Positions 42,460 through 50,327 of a stretch of DNA of 64,000 nt are shown piece after piece; within the stretch, counting starts at the first letter, position 1, and every line of letters begins with the position of its first letter. Location: contig DATHAA010000007.1 in the NCBI GenBank assembly GCA_035296905.1, positions 1 to 64,000 on the forward strand, read 5' to 3'. Source of the stretch: DATEOR01 sp035296905 (GTDB lineage: Bacteria > Actinomycetota > Thermoleophilia > Gaiellales > Gaiellaceae). The translations under genes were made by a program, and so were the position numbers. The notes under the pieces were generated by a model. It was not told the DNA's origin and ran no database searches. It saw only the letters and a list, made by a program, of their open reading frames with translations.

Positions 42460-43788
42460 ATGAAGGTCATAGTCGTCGGGGCGGGACAAGTTGGCTCAAC
42501 GGTCATTGAGGCACTCCACGGCGAGCACGAGCTGACGCTGATCGATGTCGACGCGACACGGCTGAACACGTTCGCGCACCGCTACGACATCGCCACGGTC
42601 GAGGGGAACAGCGCCAGCCGCCGCACGCTCCGCCAAGCGAACGTCGAGGAGACCGACCTGCTAATCGCCTGCACGTCCCGCGACGAGGTGAACATCGTCT
42701 CTTCGATGTTCGCGAAGAAGCTCTCGCCCTCGACCACGACGATCGTGCGGACGACGAACGTCGAGTACCTCGAGATCTGGCGCGAGCGAGAGCTCGAGAT
42801 CGACTTCATGGTCTCCTCGGAGCAGGAGGTGGCCAACGCAGTCACACGAATCATCGGCATTCCAGCCGCGCGCCAGACCGACGTCTTCGCAGACGGGAAG
42901 GTGCAGGTCGTCGAGTTCGATGTGCCGGCGGACAGTTCCGACGGTCCAGTCATTGGGAAGGAGCTTCGGGAAGCCGAGATCCCGGCGGACTCGAAGGTGG
43001 CAGCCGTCATCCGCGGCAGTCGTGTCATCGTGCCGCGCGGAGACTCGTCCATCCTTCCAGGCGACCGGGTCGTGTTGATCGGCTCTCCCCGAGCAGCGCG
43101 CGAGTGGAGTCAGATGCTGAGTGGCATCCGCCGCGGCGTCGAGAACGTCGTCATCTTCGGAGCCGGCCAAACGGGCTTCGCCGTCGCCGAGTCTCTCCTG
43201 GCCGAAGGAATCGACGTGCGTCTGGTCGAGTGGAGGGCCGACCGCGCCCGCGAGGTGGCCGAGGCGCTTCCCAAGGCGCGCGTCTTCCATGCAACGGGCA
43301 CGGATGCGGACTTTCTCGAGCGCGAACGGATCGGACGGGCCGCGGCTGGAATCTTCGCCATGCCCGACGACGCGAAGAATCTCTATGCGGCGACGCTCGC
43401 GCGGGTGCACGGACTGAGGCTGACGATCGCGCTCGTCCACGAACCCGGCTCCGAGGAAGTCTTCGAGCGCACGGGAATCGACGTGACGATCAACCCGCGC
43501 ACCGTGACCGCCGAGGAGATGGTCCGGTTCGCACACGACCCCCGTATCCGCCAGCTCGCGATGCTCGAGCGCGACCGTTTCGAAGTACTCGACATCACCG
43601 TCCGGGCGGAAAGCCGGCTCTGCGGGACGCCGTTTCGCGAACTCCCGATCACCGGCTCGCTCATCGGGGCCATCATCCGTGACGACACCGCGGTCTTTCC
43701 GCACGGCAATGACATGCTCGAGCCCGGCGACCGTGCGATCATCTTCACCGAGTCGTCCCGGGTCCGCGAAGTTGAGGACGCCCTATAG
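42460..43788 (+). CDS. trkA: Trk potassium uptake regulatory subunit (two RCK domains)
   Basis: 442 residues with two NAD-binding RCK units: IVVGAGQVGSTVIEAL (residues 4-20) and VVIFGAGQTGFAVAESLL (near residue 230), each followed by an RCK_C domain. It regulates TrkH by binding NAD(H)/ATP. ATG 42460 is preferred over the earlier in-frame 42439. The gap to trkH is short, and the two genes are divergent. Complete and likely functional. Confidence 0.9.
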   Translation: MKVIVVGAGQVGSTVIEALHGEHELTLIDVDATRLNTFAHRYDIATVEGNSASRRTLRQANVEETDLLIACTSRDEVNIVSSMFAKKLSPSTTTIVRTTNVEYLEIWRERELEIDFMVSSEQEVANAVTRIIGIPAARQTDVFADGKVQVVEFDVPADSSDGPVIGKELREAEIPADSKVAAVIRGSRVIVPRGDSSILPGDRVVLIGSPRAAREWSQMLSGIRRGVENVVIFGAGQTGFAVAESLLAEGIDVRLVEWRADRAREVAEALPKARVFHATGTDADFLERERIGRAAAGIFAMPDDAKNLYAATLARVHGLRLTIALVHEPGSEEVFERTGIDVTINPRTVTAEEMVRFAHDPRIRQLAMLERDRFEVLDITVRAESRLCGTPFRELPITGSLIGAIIRDDTAVFPHGNDMLEPGDRAIIFTESSRVREVEDAL

Positions 43789-43877
43789 CGTTCGTGCAAG
43801 CGCGTGCTCAGCTCCGCTCGTCTCCATGTCGATCTGGGGGCGAAGCGGTCGAGAGGGGTCGAACGCTCATCCCCACC

Positions 43878-43964
43878 TCGCGAAGACGAGCGGGCGCCTC
43901 GTCGCCGTGCTCCTGCGTGTGACGGGTGTAGCCCCGGACATCGCGATCAGGAAGGTCCGGATCC
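43878..43964 (-). pseudogene. Remnant of a class III cyclase N-terminus
   Basis: On the minus strand, IRTFLIA is followed, after a one-base frame change, by DVRGYTRHTQEHGDEAPARL, near identical to the N-terminus of the cyclase gene at 45329 (IRTFLIADVRGYTRFTQERGDEAAG). The frameshift is directly after LIA. Only about 30 residues remain. This is a fragment of a second cyclase copy on the opposite strand. Confidence 0.65.
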
Positions 43965-44132
43965 CGGCTTCCGAGGTGGGTAGGAGAGGGTCTTCGAATC
44001 AAGGCCGCAAACGCCCGTTTCGACGAACCGGGCAGCACATGTGCTTGCCGTTCTCGCGGGTCAACCACACGAAGAGCCAAGGGCCCGGGCGCCGGGCATG
44101 ACCCACGAATCGCCCCTCTGACGGTCGCTCGA

Positions 44133-44270
44133 TCAGCCGCTGCATTCGATGAGCCCGACCCTGTAGGGATCGGGGGAAGCGCGTGGCCGCGAATTCATCC
44201 GCGCTCGATGAGCTCGACCCGGTAGCCGCCTGGAAACGCGAACTTGTCGAGTGCAGCACGGTTAGCCGCT
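44133..44270 (-). repeat. VOC-tail composite repeat, locus 2 (units A and C)
   Basis: Minus strand: unit A 44270-44195 encodes AALDKFAFPGGYRVELIERG stop; unit C begins in the stop codon context (TGAATTC) and continues to 44133 with FAATRFP, a +1 frameshift, then DPYRVGLIECSG stop. Unit B is missing. It abuts a multicopper-oxidase remnant, and lies 3' of the broken K+ channel. Confidence 0.75.
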
Positions 44271-44304
44271 CCCCTGCGGTCACGCCTGCTCGCGGCCGCA
44301 TCGA

Positions 44305-44407
44305 CCTCCCAACGGGCTTGGCACCTCCGCAGGGCTACGTCTACCACTGCCACATCGTCGAGCACGAGGACGACGAGATGATGCGACCCTTCCGCGTCGT
44401 GAGCTGA
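44305..44407 (+). pseudogene. C-terminal remnant of a multicopper oxidase
   Basis: The plus-strand frame ends PQGYVYHCHIVEHEDDEMMRPF and a TGA. HCHIxEHExxxM is the copper-binding C-terminal signature (T1/T3 ligands) of multicopper oxidases. Upstream of residue ~120 of the frame there is only repeat sequence, so the enzyme has lost at least 90% of its length. A gene end joined to a different tail. Confidence 0.65.
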
Positions 44408-44476
44408 GACGGCGGGTAAGGCGGCAGCGCGAAGAGCCGGGCGCCACACCGCCGAGCTCATCGAGCACCGAGGCGC

Positions 44477-44951
44477 TCAACCCGCTCTCGAGCGGCCTTC
44501 GGCTCCCACCGATTCGTGGTCGATTTGCTCGAGTCGGCTGAGCCGAGCGTCGACAGCCCCGAGCAGCGCGATGATCTCGTCCTCCTTCGACTCGAGCGCG
44601 TGCTCCTCCACTTCCACTTCCTGGAGGATCAGAATTGAGGCGACGACTGCGGTGACGACCGCGAAAAGGGCAGCACCCGAGAACATGAGTAGGAATCCGA
44701 CTCCTCGGCCGGCAGCAGAATTGGGGGGCGAAATCCCCGTAGCCGATGGTCGTGACCGTCGCCCCCGCCCAGCAGATGCCGCTGAACGGCGAGTCGAATT
44801 CCTCTGGTTCCACGAGCCACACCGCAAGCCCTGCGCTCGAGACGAGGGCCGCCGTGACCGCGGCCGCACCCCACAGCGCCTTCTGCGCCATCAGCCGGGG
44901 AAAAAAAGAGAAAATGAGTGCCATGCGTGTCGGACTCCACTTCGATTCCAT
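44477..44951 (-). pseudogene. Frameshifted K+ channel protein
   Basis: Reading minus strand, the N-terminal part (MESKWSPTRMALIF..., helix AALVSSAGLAVWLVE) reaches the K+ selectivity filter TTIGYGDFAP, then loses the frame. The +1 frame continues NSAAGRGVGFLLMFSGAALF and a second helix, ending with a coiled-coil-like acidic tail. The switch falls in a run of six C (44723-44728 as G on plus). Removing one C restores a single frame. Either a real inactivation or a base-call error in a homopolymer. Confidence 0.7.
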
Positions 44952-45072
44952 CGACTCACTCGCATCTTGGAATCCGAGAGCGCCCCGATTCCCTGTGCGG
45001 ATTAGTACATCTCCGGAGGGCATGCGAGATCAGCTCACGTAACCGGCCCGAACATGCCGGCGGCGGGCCGAA

Positions 45073-45275
45073 TCAACCGGACTCGATCAGCTCGACCCTG
45101 TAGCCGTCCGGGAAGCGCGTGCGCGCAAATTCATCCGCGCTCAATGAGCTCGACCCTGTAGCTGTCTAGGAGGCGTACGTTTATAAGTTGATGTCTCAGG
45201 CGCCGGGCTCCTCGATCAGTTCAACCCGATAGCCGTCTGGTAAGAAAAGGTTGTCGAGCCCACAAGTGGCCCGGC
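45073..45275 (-). repeat. VOC-tail composite repeat, locus 3 (units A, B, C)
   Basis: Complete array on the minus strand: unit A (45275-45196) LDNLFLPDGYRVELIEEPGA stop; unit B (45192-45131) INVRLLDSYRVELIERG stop; unit C (45131-45073) EFARTRFPDGYRVELIESG stop. Unit C is preceded by the same TGAATTTGCGCGCACGCGC start as locus 5. This locus has the best preserved C unit. It lies between the cyclase gene start and the K+ channel gene start, where no gene begins on this strand. Confidence 0.8.
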
Positions 45276-45328
45276 GCGATCGCTGACAGCTCTGGAATCA
45301 GAGACTCCCGCGTCGTACGCTTGGCATC

Positions 45329-46771
45329 TTGCCTGGCGATGCGGCCCAGACCTCCGTCCATCGGACGGAACCACTGGACGACTCCGACATAAGGACGTTC
45401 CTGATCGCCGACGTCCGTGGGTACACGCGGTTCACCCAGGAACGAGGAGACGAGGCGGCGGGCGCCCTCGCCGGGCAGTTCGCCGACCTAGCGCGCGGCG
45501 TCGTCGCCGATCACGACGGCCATGTGCTCGAGTTCCGGGGTGACGAAGCGCTTTGCGTCTTCCGCTCGGCCCGCCGGGCCCTGCGGGCCGCGGTCGGCCT
45601 CCAGGTGCGCTTCCGCGCTCCGGCGGGCGACGGGTCCACGTTTCCCCTCGGGATCGGCATCGGGCTCGCGGCGGGTGAGGCTGTGCCGATCGAAGGCGGA
45701 TTCAGAGGGGCCTCTCTCAACCTGGCCGCACGACTCTGCGCGCTCGCGAAGCCAGGCGAGATCCTCGCGAGCGAGACGGTCGTCGGGCTTGCCGGCCAAC
45801 TCGACGGCGTCCGCATCGTGCCAAGGCGCTCTGTCCGCTTGAAGGGCATCGATCGTCCGGTCCGCTTGCTCGAGATCGCGTCAGAGACGCCGCTCCCCCC
45901 GCTTCCGGAACCGCACGCGCGACGGCGGCGTATCGATCGACGATGGCTGGTCCTCGGAGCGATAGGTGCGTTCGCAGTTTTGGCCGGTCTTCTGACGCTT
46001 GGGCTTACTCGGGCGACCGCGGACCGCGGGCTCTCGGCGCTCACGCCGAATTCGCTTGGCGTCGTCGACCCGTCCGACGGGCGCATCACCAGCGAGATTG
46101 CACTCGAGGCTCGCCCGAGCGCGGTTGCCGAAGGCGACGGCTCGCTCTGGGTCGCGAACGCCGCTGACAGCACCGTCACGCGCATCGACCCTAGTACGCG
46201 CGCCAGCACAACCATTCCCGTGGGCCCGGGACCGACCGCGCTGACCTTCTACGAAGGGGCAGTCTGGGTCGCCAACAACCAGGGAAGAACGGTTTCGCGC
46301 GTCGATGCAGCGACGAACAAGGTCGTCCAGGAGATCACCGTCGGGAACGGGCCACGAGCGATCGCCGGCGGCGCAGGTCGCGTCTGGGTTGCGAACGGAG
46401 TCGACGGCACGGTTTCGAGCATCGACCCCCAGAGCGGCAACACGACGAAGCCGATCACGGTCGGGGCGGATCCGAGCGGTCTCGCCGTGCTCGGTGGCAG
46501 CCTCTGGGTGGCGAGCGAGGCGACCGGGACGGTTGTTCGGCTGAACCCTTCGGGGGACATCGTCGAACCAGTCGCAGTCGGAAATGCGCCGAGCGCAATC
46601 GCGACCGACGGAGAGGGTCTTTGGGTCGCGAACGCTCAGGACGCGACCGTGTCCAGAATCAATCCGAGTCGCGGCAGTGTCACCGACGTCGTGCGGGAGG
46701 AAAGAATCCCCGGGCACTTGCCTTCGGGGAAGGCGCGCTGTGGGTGGCGAACGTCGACGACGGCACTCTGA
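45329..46771 (+). CDS. Membrane class III nucleotide cyclase with extracellular beta-propeller (5' part of a frameshifted fusion)
   Basis: Residues 1-185 form a class III cyclase catalytic domain: metal Asp28 (FLIADVRGYTRF), second Asp72 (LEFRGDEALCVF), and Asn131/Arg135 (SLNLAARL), all retained. One TM helix at 206-226 follows, then from ~235 a YVTN/NHL-like beta-propeller of repeated SLWVANA...TVTRIDPST units. Near 46695 the frame changes; the rest (46621-48444) continues the propeller and then an oligopeptide-binding domain. The frame before the break ends in an unrelated tail to 46771. Start TTG 45329 is the only long choice. It probably makes cAMP/cGMP in response to an extracellular ligand. 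Confidence 0.8.
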   Translation: MPGDAAQTSVHRTEPLDDSDIRTFLIADVRGYTRFTQERGDEAAGALAGQFADLARGVVADHDGHVLEFRGDEALCVFRSARRALRAAVGLQVRFRAPAGDGSTFPLGIGIGLAAGEAVPIEGGFRGASLNLAARLCALAKPGEILASETVVGLAGQLDGVRIVPRRSVRLKGIDRPVRLLEIASETPLPPLPEPHARRRRIDRRWLVLGAIGAFAVLAGLLTLGLTRATADRGLSALTPNSLGVVDPSDGRITSEIALEARPSAVAEGDGSLWVANAADSTVTRIDPSTRASTTIPVGPGPTALTFYEGAVWVANNQGRTVSRVDAATNKVVQEITVGNGPRAIAGGAGRVWVANGVDGTVSSIDPQSGNTTKPITVGADPSGLAVLGGSLWVASEATGTVVRLNPSGDIVEPVAVGNAPSAIATDGEGLWVANAQDATVSRINPSRGSVTDVVREERIPGHLPSGKARCGWRTSTTAL

Positions 46772-48444
46772 CCAAGGTCGACGTACAGAGCCGAAGAGCG
46801 GTGCAAACGATCGAGCTGACGAGCAGCCCGATCGGCATCGCCTTTGCGGACGGGTCCGTCTGGCCGACTGCCGTGGCGACGCCGGTAAGCCATCGGGGCG
46901 GAGTCCTTCGTGTCGCGTTGAGCGGCCTTTCGGACTGCGAGTGTCTCGACCCCAAGGTCTCCTGGGACAATGGCGCTTGGCAGCTGATGGCGAACGTCTA
47001 CGACGGGCTCGTCGGCTACAAACGCGTTGCTGGCGCGCTGGGCCGGTCTCTCGTGCCGGACCTCGCGCGGACCGTCCCGACCCCCACCGACGGGGGAAAG
47101 ACGTACTCGTTCCAGCTGCGGCCAGGGGTTCGCTTCTCGAACGGCCGGGTCGTCCGGGCGAGCGACGTCCTGTACTCCTTCGAACGCCTCTACACGGCTG
47201 GATACCGCTACAACCAGATCCCCTACTACGGGGGGATCGTCGGCGCGGAAGCGTGTGCGGGGGATCCGAGCTCGTGCGATCTCTCGGGCGGAATCGAGGC
47301 GGACGACACGACGGGCACCGTGACCATCCACCTGACCCAGCCGGATGGTGATTTCCTCTACAAGTTGGCCCTGCCGTTTGCCGCAATCGTTTCGGCGGAG
47401 AGCCCGCCTGCGAAGGACTCCGGACTCAACGTCGCCGGCACCGGACCGTACAAGCTGGCCCAGTACGACGGGAACGGCGTTCGGCTCGTCCGCAACCCCC
47501 ACTTCCAGCCGTGGTCGCTCCAAGCTCAGCCGGCCGGTTATCCGGACGAGATCACGGCGATCCTTGGTCTATCCCCCGACGAGCAGCTCTCGGCCGTCAT
47601 GAACGGCAAGGCCGATTACACGAGCGAGCTTCCACCCGAACGGATCGCCGATCTTTCGACCCGCTATCCCGGGCAATTCCACAGCGATTCGATGACCGGC
47701 GTCTATTTCGTCTCACTGAACTCGGCCGAGGCGCCCTTCGACGACGTTCGCGCTCGTCAGGCACTGAACTATGCGGTCGATCGGCGCCGCGTCGTGGAGC
47801 TCATGGGCGGCCCTGCGATGTCCCAGATCACCTGTCAGTTCCTGCCGCCGAACTTCCCGGGCTACGAGCCGCATTGCCCCTACACGTTCGATCCAAATCC
47901 GGCCGGAACGTGGACGGCGCCCGACATCGCCCGGGCACGCCGACTCGTCTCCGCGTCCGGCACGAAGGGGATGCGAGTGGAGATGTTCGTGAAGCAGGAC
48001 TGGGCAAAGGTCGGTCGGTACCTTGCGAGCGTGCTCGACGAAATCGGCTACGACGGCTCGTTGACGGTTTTCACGGACGACGAGAGGTACTTCGACGCCA
48101 TCTACGCGAAGCATCGCTATCAGGCGGCGATGAGCGGCTGGGTCGGGGACACGGGTCCGGCCAACTTCCTGCAGGTGAACTTCGGCTGCCCCGCCGCGGA
48201 GAACACCTCCAAATTCTGCGATCCGAGGATCAGCGCTCTGATAGACCGGGCGGTGGACGCGCAGAGCGCGGAGAACGCCGTCAGTCTCGCCCCCTGGGCC
48301 GAGGCGGATCGTGCGCTCACCACCGTGGCGCCCGTCGTCCCGCTCTTCAACCCGCGCCGGACGGTTCTCCTCTCGACGCGAACCGGTAATTTCCAGTCAC
48401 ACCCCGAGTACGGAGCGCTCCTGGATCAGTTGTGGGTCCGCTGA
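46621..48444 (+). CDS. Extracellular part of the cyclase fusion: last propeller blades and DppA-like (SBP family 5) domain
   Basis: The frame continues LAFGEGALWVANVDDGTLTKVDV and IGIAFADGSVW, the last propeller units, joined to a peptide-binding fold: ANVYDGLVGYKRV, GGKTYSFQLRPGVRFSNGR, GTGPYKLAQYDGNGVRLVRNP, ALNYAVDRRRVVELM and VPLFNPRRTVL. No signal or cysteine lipobox at its own start, so it is not an independent lipoprotein. It fits the C-terminal sensor of the membrane cyclase at 45329. The overlap zone 46621-46771 is coded in two frames, and the indel is about 46690-46705. The exact start of an independent protein cannot be set. Confidence 0.75.
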   Translation: MGRERSGRDRVQNQSESRQCHRRRAGGKNPRALAFGEGALWVANVDDGTLTKVDVQSRRAVQTIELTSSPIGIAFADGSVWPTAVATPVSHRGGVLRVALSGLSDCECLDPKVSWDNGAWQLMANVYDGLVGYKRVAGALGRSLVPDLARTVPTPTDGGKTYSFQLRPGVRFSNGRVVRASDVLYSFERLYTAGYRYNQIPYYGGIVGAEACAGDPSSCDLSGGIEADDTTGTVTIHLTQPDGDFLYKLALPFAAIVSAESPPAKDSGLNVAGTGPYKLAQYDGNGVRLVRNPHFQPWSLQAQPAGYPDEITAILGLSPDEQLSAVMNGKADYTSELPPERIADLSTRYPGQFHSDSMTGVYFVSLNSAEAPFDDVRARQALNYAVDRRRVVELMGGPAMSQITCQFLPPNFPGYEPHCPYTFDPNPAGTWTAPDIARARRLVSASGTKGMRVEMFVKQDWAKVGRYLASVLDEIGYDGSLTVFTDDERYFDAIYAKHRYQAAMSGWVGDTGPANFLQVNFGCPAAENTSKFCDPRISALIDRAVDAQSAENAVSLAPWAEADRALTTVAPVVPLFNPRRTVLLSTRTGNFQSHPEYGALLDQLWVR

Positions 48445-48501
48445 GCCGGCAGCCCGCCGCGAAGACGACTCGGGGCGGCGCGGCTCGGCTGGCGCCTTCG
48501 A

Positions 48502-48566
48502 TCAGCCGCGCTCGATTAATTCAATCCTGTAGCGGTCTAGGAAGCGTACGGTGGTAAGTTGATGAT
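48502..48566 (-). repeat. VOC-tail composite repeat, locus 4 (unit B only)
   Basis: Minus strand 48562-48502 encodes LTTVRFLDRYRIELIERG stop, 5 bases after the DivIVA-1 stop. The junction GGCGCCTGA plus N3 plus ATCAACTTA is the same as that between units A and B at locus 3, but unit A is replaced here by the end of the DivIVA gene. Unit C is absent. Confidence 0.7.
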
Positions 48567-49223
48567 TCAGGCGCCCTCGCCCTCGGCGGCCCCGTCGACC
48601 ACCTCGGACTGTAGGTTCGCGTCCGTGGCCTGCTCAGGGGCCACGGCGGACGGGAACCGCACATCCGCCGCGCTCGCGACTTCCTCGACCCGCGTCGTGA
48701 TTTCACGGATGTCGGCGAGGAGGCGACCGCGCTCTTCCTGAATCATGTCTGCATCGGCGCGAAGCTCATGCACCCGTGCCTCAGCCTCTGCACGCGACGC
48801 GGTGACCTCCGCCTGGCAGCGCTCGCGCTCTTTCGCAGCTTCCGCCCGCGCCTGCGCCACGGTGGCCTCCGCCTCCCCCTGTGAGCGGGCGAGGATGTCT
48901 TCCGCCGCGGTCTTCGCTTTGGCGACGATCTCCTCTGCCTCCTCGTTCGCGCGGGCGATTGTTCCTTCTGCGTCATGGCGCGCCGCGGTCGTGATCTCTT
49001 CGGCCGTCAACCCCGCCTGTTCGAGGAGGGCTCTTGTCTGCTCGCCCACCTGTTCAAGCGCGCGCTTCACCGCTGCCTCTGGTGAGCGCCTCAGCTCGAG
49101 CTCAGCGACGACCTGCTCGACGCGGTTCGCGTAGGCATCGACGGCGGCGCGGTCGTAGCCGCGAACCGACACGGGGAAGGTGGCCTTTCCGATTTCCTCG
49201 GCCGGGTCTCGCCACTCCGTCAT
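48567..49223 (-). CDS. DivIVA-like coiled-coil protein, copy 1
   Basis: 218 residues from ATG 49223, preceded by AGAGGAG. The FPVSVRGYDRAAVDAYANRV motif is the DivIVA N-terminal dimerisation region. From residue ~45 to ~165 it is a long Ala/Glu-rich coiled coil. This family acts in polar growth and cell division. It is followed by an identical-architecture gene at 49309. The 3' end GEGA-stop lies at a repeat junction. An upstream GTG (49289) is a possible longer start. Confidence 0.75.
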   Translation of the reverse strand: MTEWRDPAEEIGKATFPVSVRGYDRAAVDAYANRVEQVVAELELRRSPEAAVKRALEQVGEQTRALLEQAGLTAEEITTAARHDAEGTIARANEEAEEIVAKAKTAAEDILARSQGEAEATVAQARAEAAKERERCQAEVTASRAEAEARVHELRADADMIQEERGRLLADIREITTRVEEVASAADVRFPSAVAPEQATDANLQSEVVDGAAEGEGA

Positions 49224-49308
49224 CTTCTCCTCTGGAATGGAGGACGCAGTCGGCTCGCTCGCGGGCTCAGAGGGCTGGTCGCTCGGCACTGCTCGAGTAT
49301 GCCTCGCA

Positions 49309-49947
49309 CTAATGAAATTTGTCGCTGCGTGTTGTGTTCGCATCACGCTCCTCGCCATCTTCGTCGACGAAGTGCGCAACGGTTTCGTCCAGTCGCGTGG
49401 CGATGGCGCGAATGCCCGCGAGTACGTCACGGCGCTGGCCCCAGATCACATTCGTATCGATGCGAAGTGCCCGCAGCCGTGCCTCTGCTTCTTTGCGCAT
49501 GACCTCGATCTCGTGCTCGGCGTGCGCGAGTCGGCGTGCTGCCTCCGTCACTGCGTCTGCCAGGATCCGCTCGGCCTCAGCTCCTGCCCTTGCGCAATGT
49601 TCGTCGGCCTCGACCTTTGCCCGCTCCGCTTCATCGCCGGCAGTGACGACGAGATCGACCGCTTTCGCCCCGGCCGCCGAGGTGATCTGCTTCGCCTCTC
49701 GCCCGGCCGCAGCAACGAGCTCGGCCGCCGCCTCCCGGGCGTCTCGCAAGATGTCGCTTCGCTGTTCCTCCGCCCGCTCGAAGGCGCGCTCGAGCACAGT
49801 CTCTGGCGAACGCGTCGCCTCGAGCTCGGCGATGAGGCGGTTCACGCGGGTGACGTAGACATCGACCGCCCGGCGCTCGTAGCCGCGACCGACAGTCGGG
49901 AAGGCGACCGTCCGGAGGTCTTGGGGGACGCGCGGCGGTTCCCTCAC
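49309..49947 (-). CDS. DivIVA-like coiled-coil protein, copy 2
   Basis: 212 residues starting from GTG 49947 with AGGGGG five bases upstream. It has the same plan as copy 1 (FPTVGRGYERRAVDVYVTRVNRLIAELEATRSPE then Ala/Glu-rich coiled coil). The two share about the first 40 residues well; the coils diverge. The tandem arrangement suggests duplication. They may self-assemble or compete at the cell pole. Confidence 0.78.
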   Translation of the reverse strand: MREPPRVPQDLRTVAFPTVGRGYERRAVDVYVTRVNRLIAELEATRSPETVLERAFERAEEQRSDILRDAREAAAELVAAAGREAKQITSAAGAKAVDLVVTAGDEAERAKVEADEHCARAGAEAERILADAVTEAARRLAHAEHEIEVMRKEAEARLRALRIDTNVIWGQRRDVLAGIRAIATRLDETVAHFVDEDGEERDANTTRSDKFH

Positions 49948-50260
49948 GCTTGCCCCCTATTCTCGCGCGGGCAGGTCTGGGGCCTCCGAGTCGCGACCAT
50001 CAGCCGCACGCGGGAACCCTACCCGCCGACTGGCCGGCACGTGGGAAGCCTAATCCCAGCGGCTCGAGCAGGCGGGAAACACGCTTTGGTGGCCCAGGCG
50101 CATCCTCAGACGAGCGGCCGTTCGTAGCCGCCTGCGACCTCCGCGACGAGTAGCCAAACGACGCTCTTCCTCACCCCGAAAAGGGAAATCCTCGTCTCAC
50201 CCTTTCGCTGCAATCAAGCCCTCTCGGCCCTGAGGAGCGGTCGCAAGGATCGCCTCAATT
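49948..50260. other. 313-base intergenic stretch with no recognised gene
   Basis: Between the DivIVA-2 start and the VOC-tail locus 5 I see no convincing reading frame, RNA or repeat. It may hold the promoter of the DivIVA pair (minus strand, right-hand start at 49947). GC content is like that of coding regions and there are no long inverted repeats visible. Confidence 0.5.
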
Positions 50261-50327
50261 TCACGCGTCGCGCTGGTCAATCAGTTCAACCCGATAAGCC
50301 GTCCGGGAAGTCGCGTGCACGCAAAAT
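50261..50327 (-). repeat. VOC-tail composite repeat, locus 5 (unit C behind the intact VOC gene)
   Basis: Immediately after the VOC gene stop (TGAATTT), minus strand 50327-50261 encodes a diverged YRVELI..stop tail with indels. The first bases match unit C at locus 3 (TGAATTTTGCGTGCACGCG here, TGAATTTGCGCGCACGCGC there). So the functional gene occupies the position that unit B has elsewhere, and C is the displaced next tail. Confidence 0.75.
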
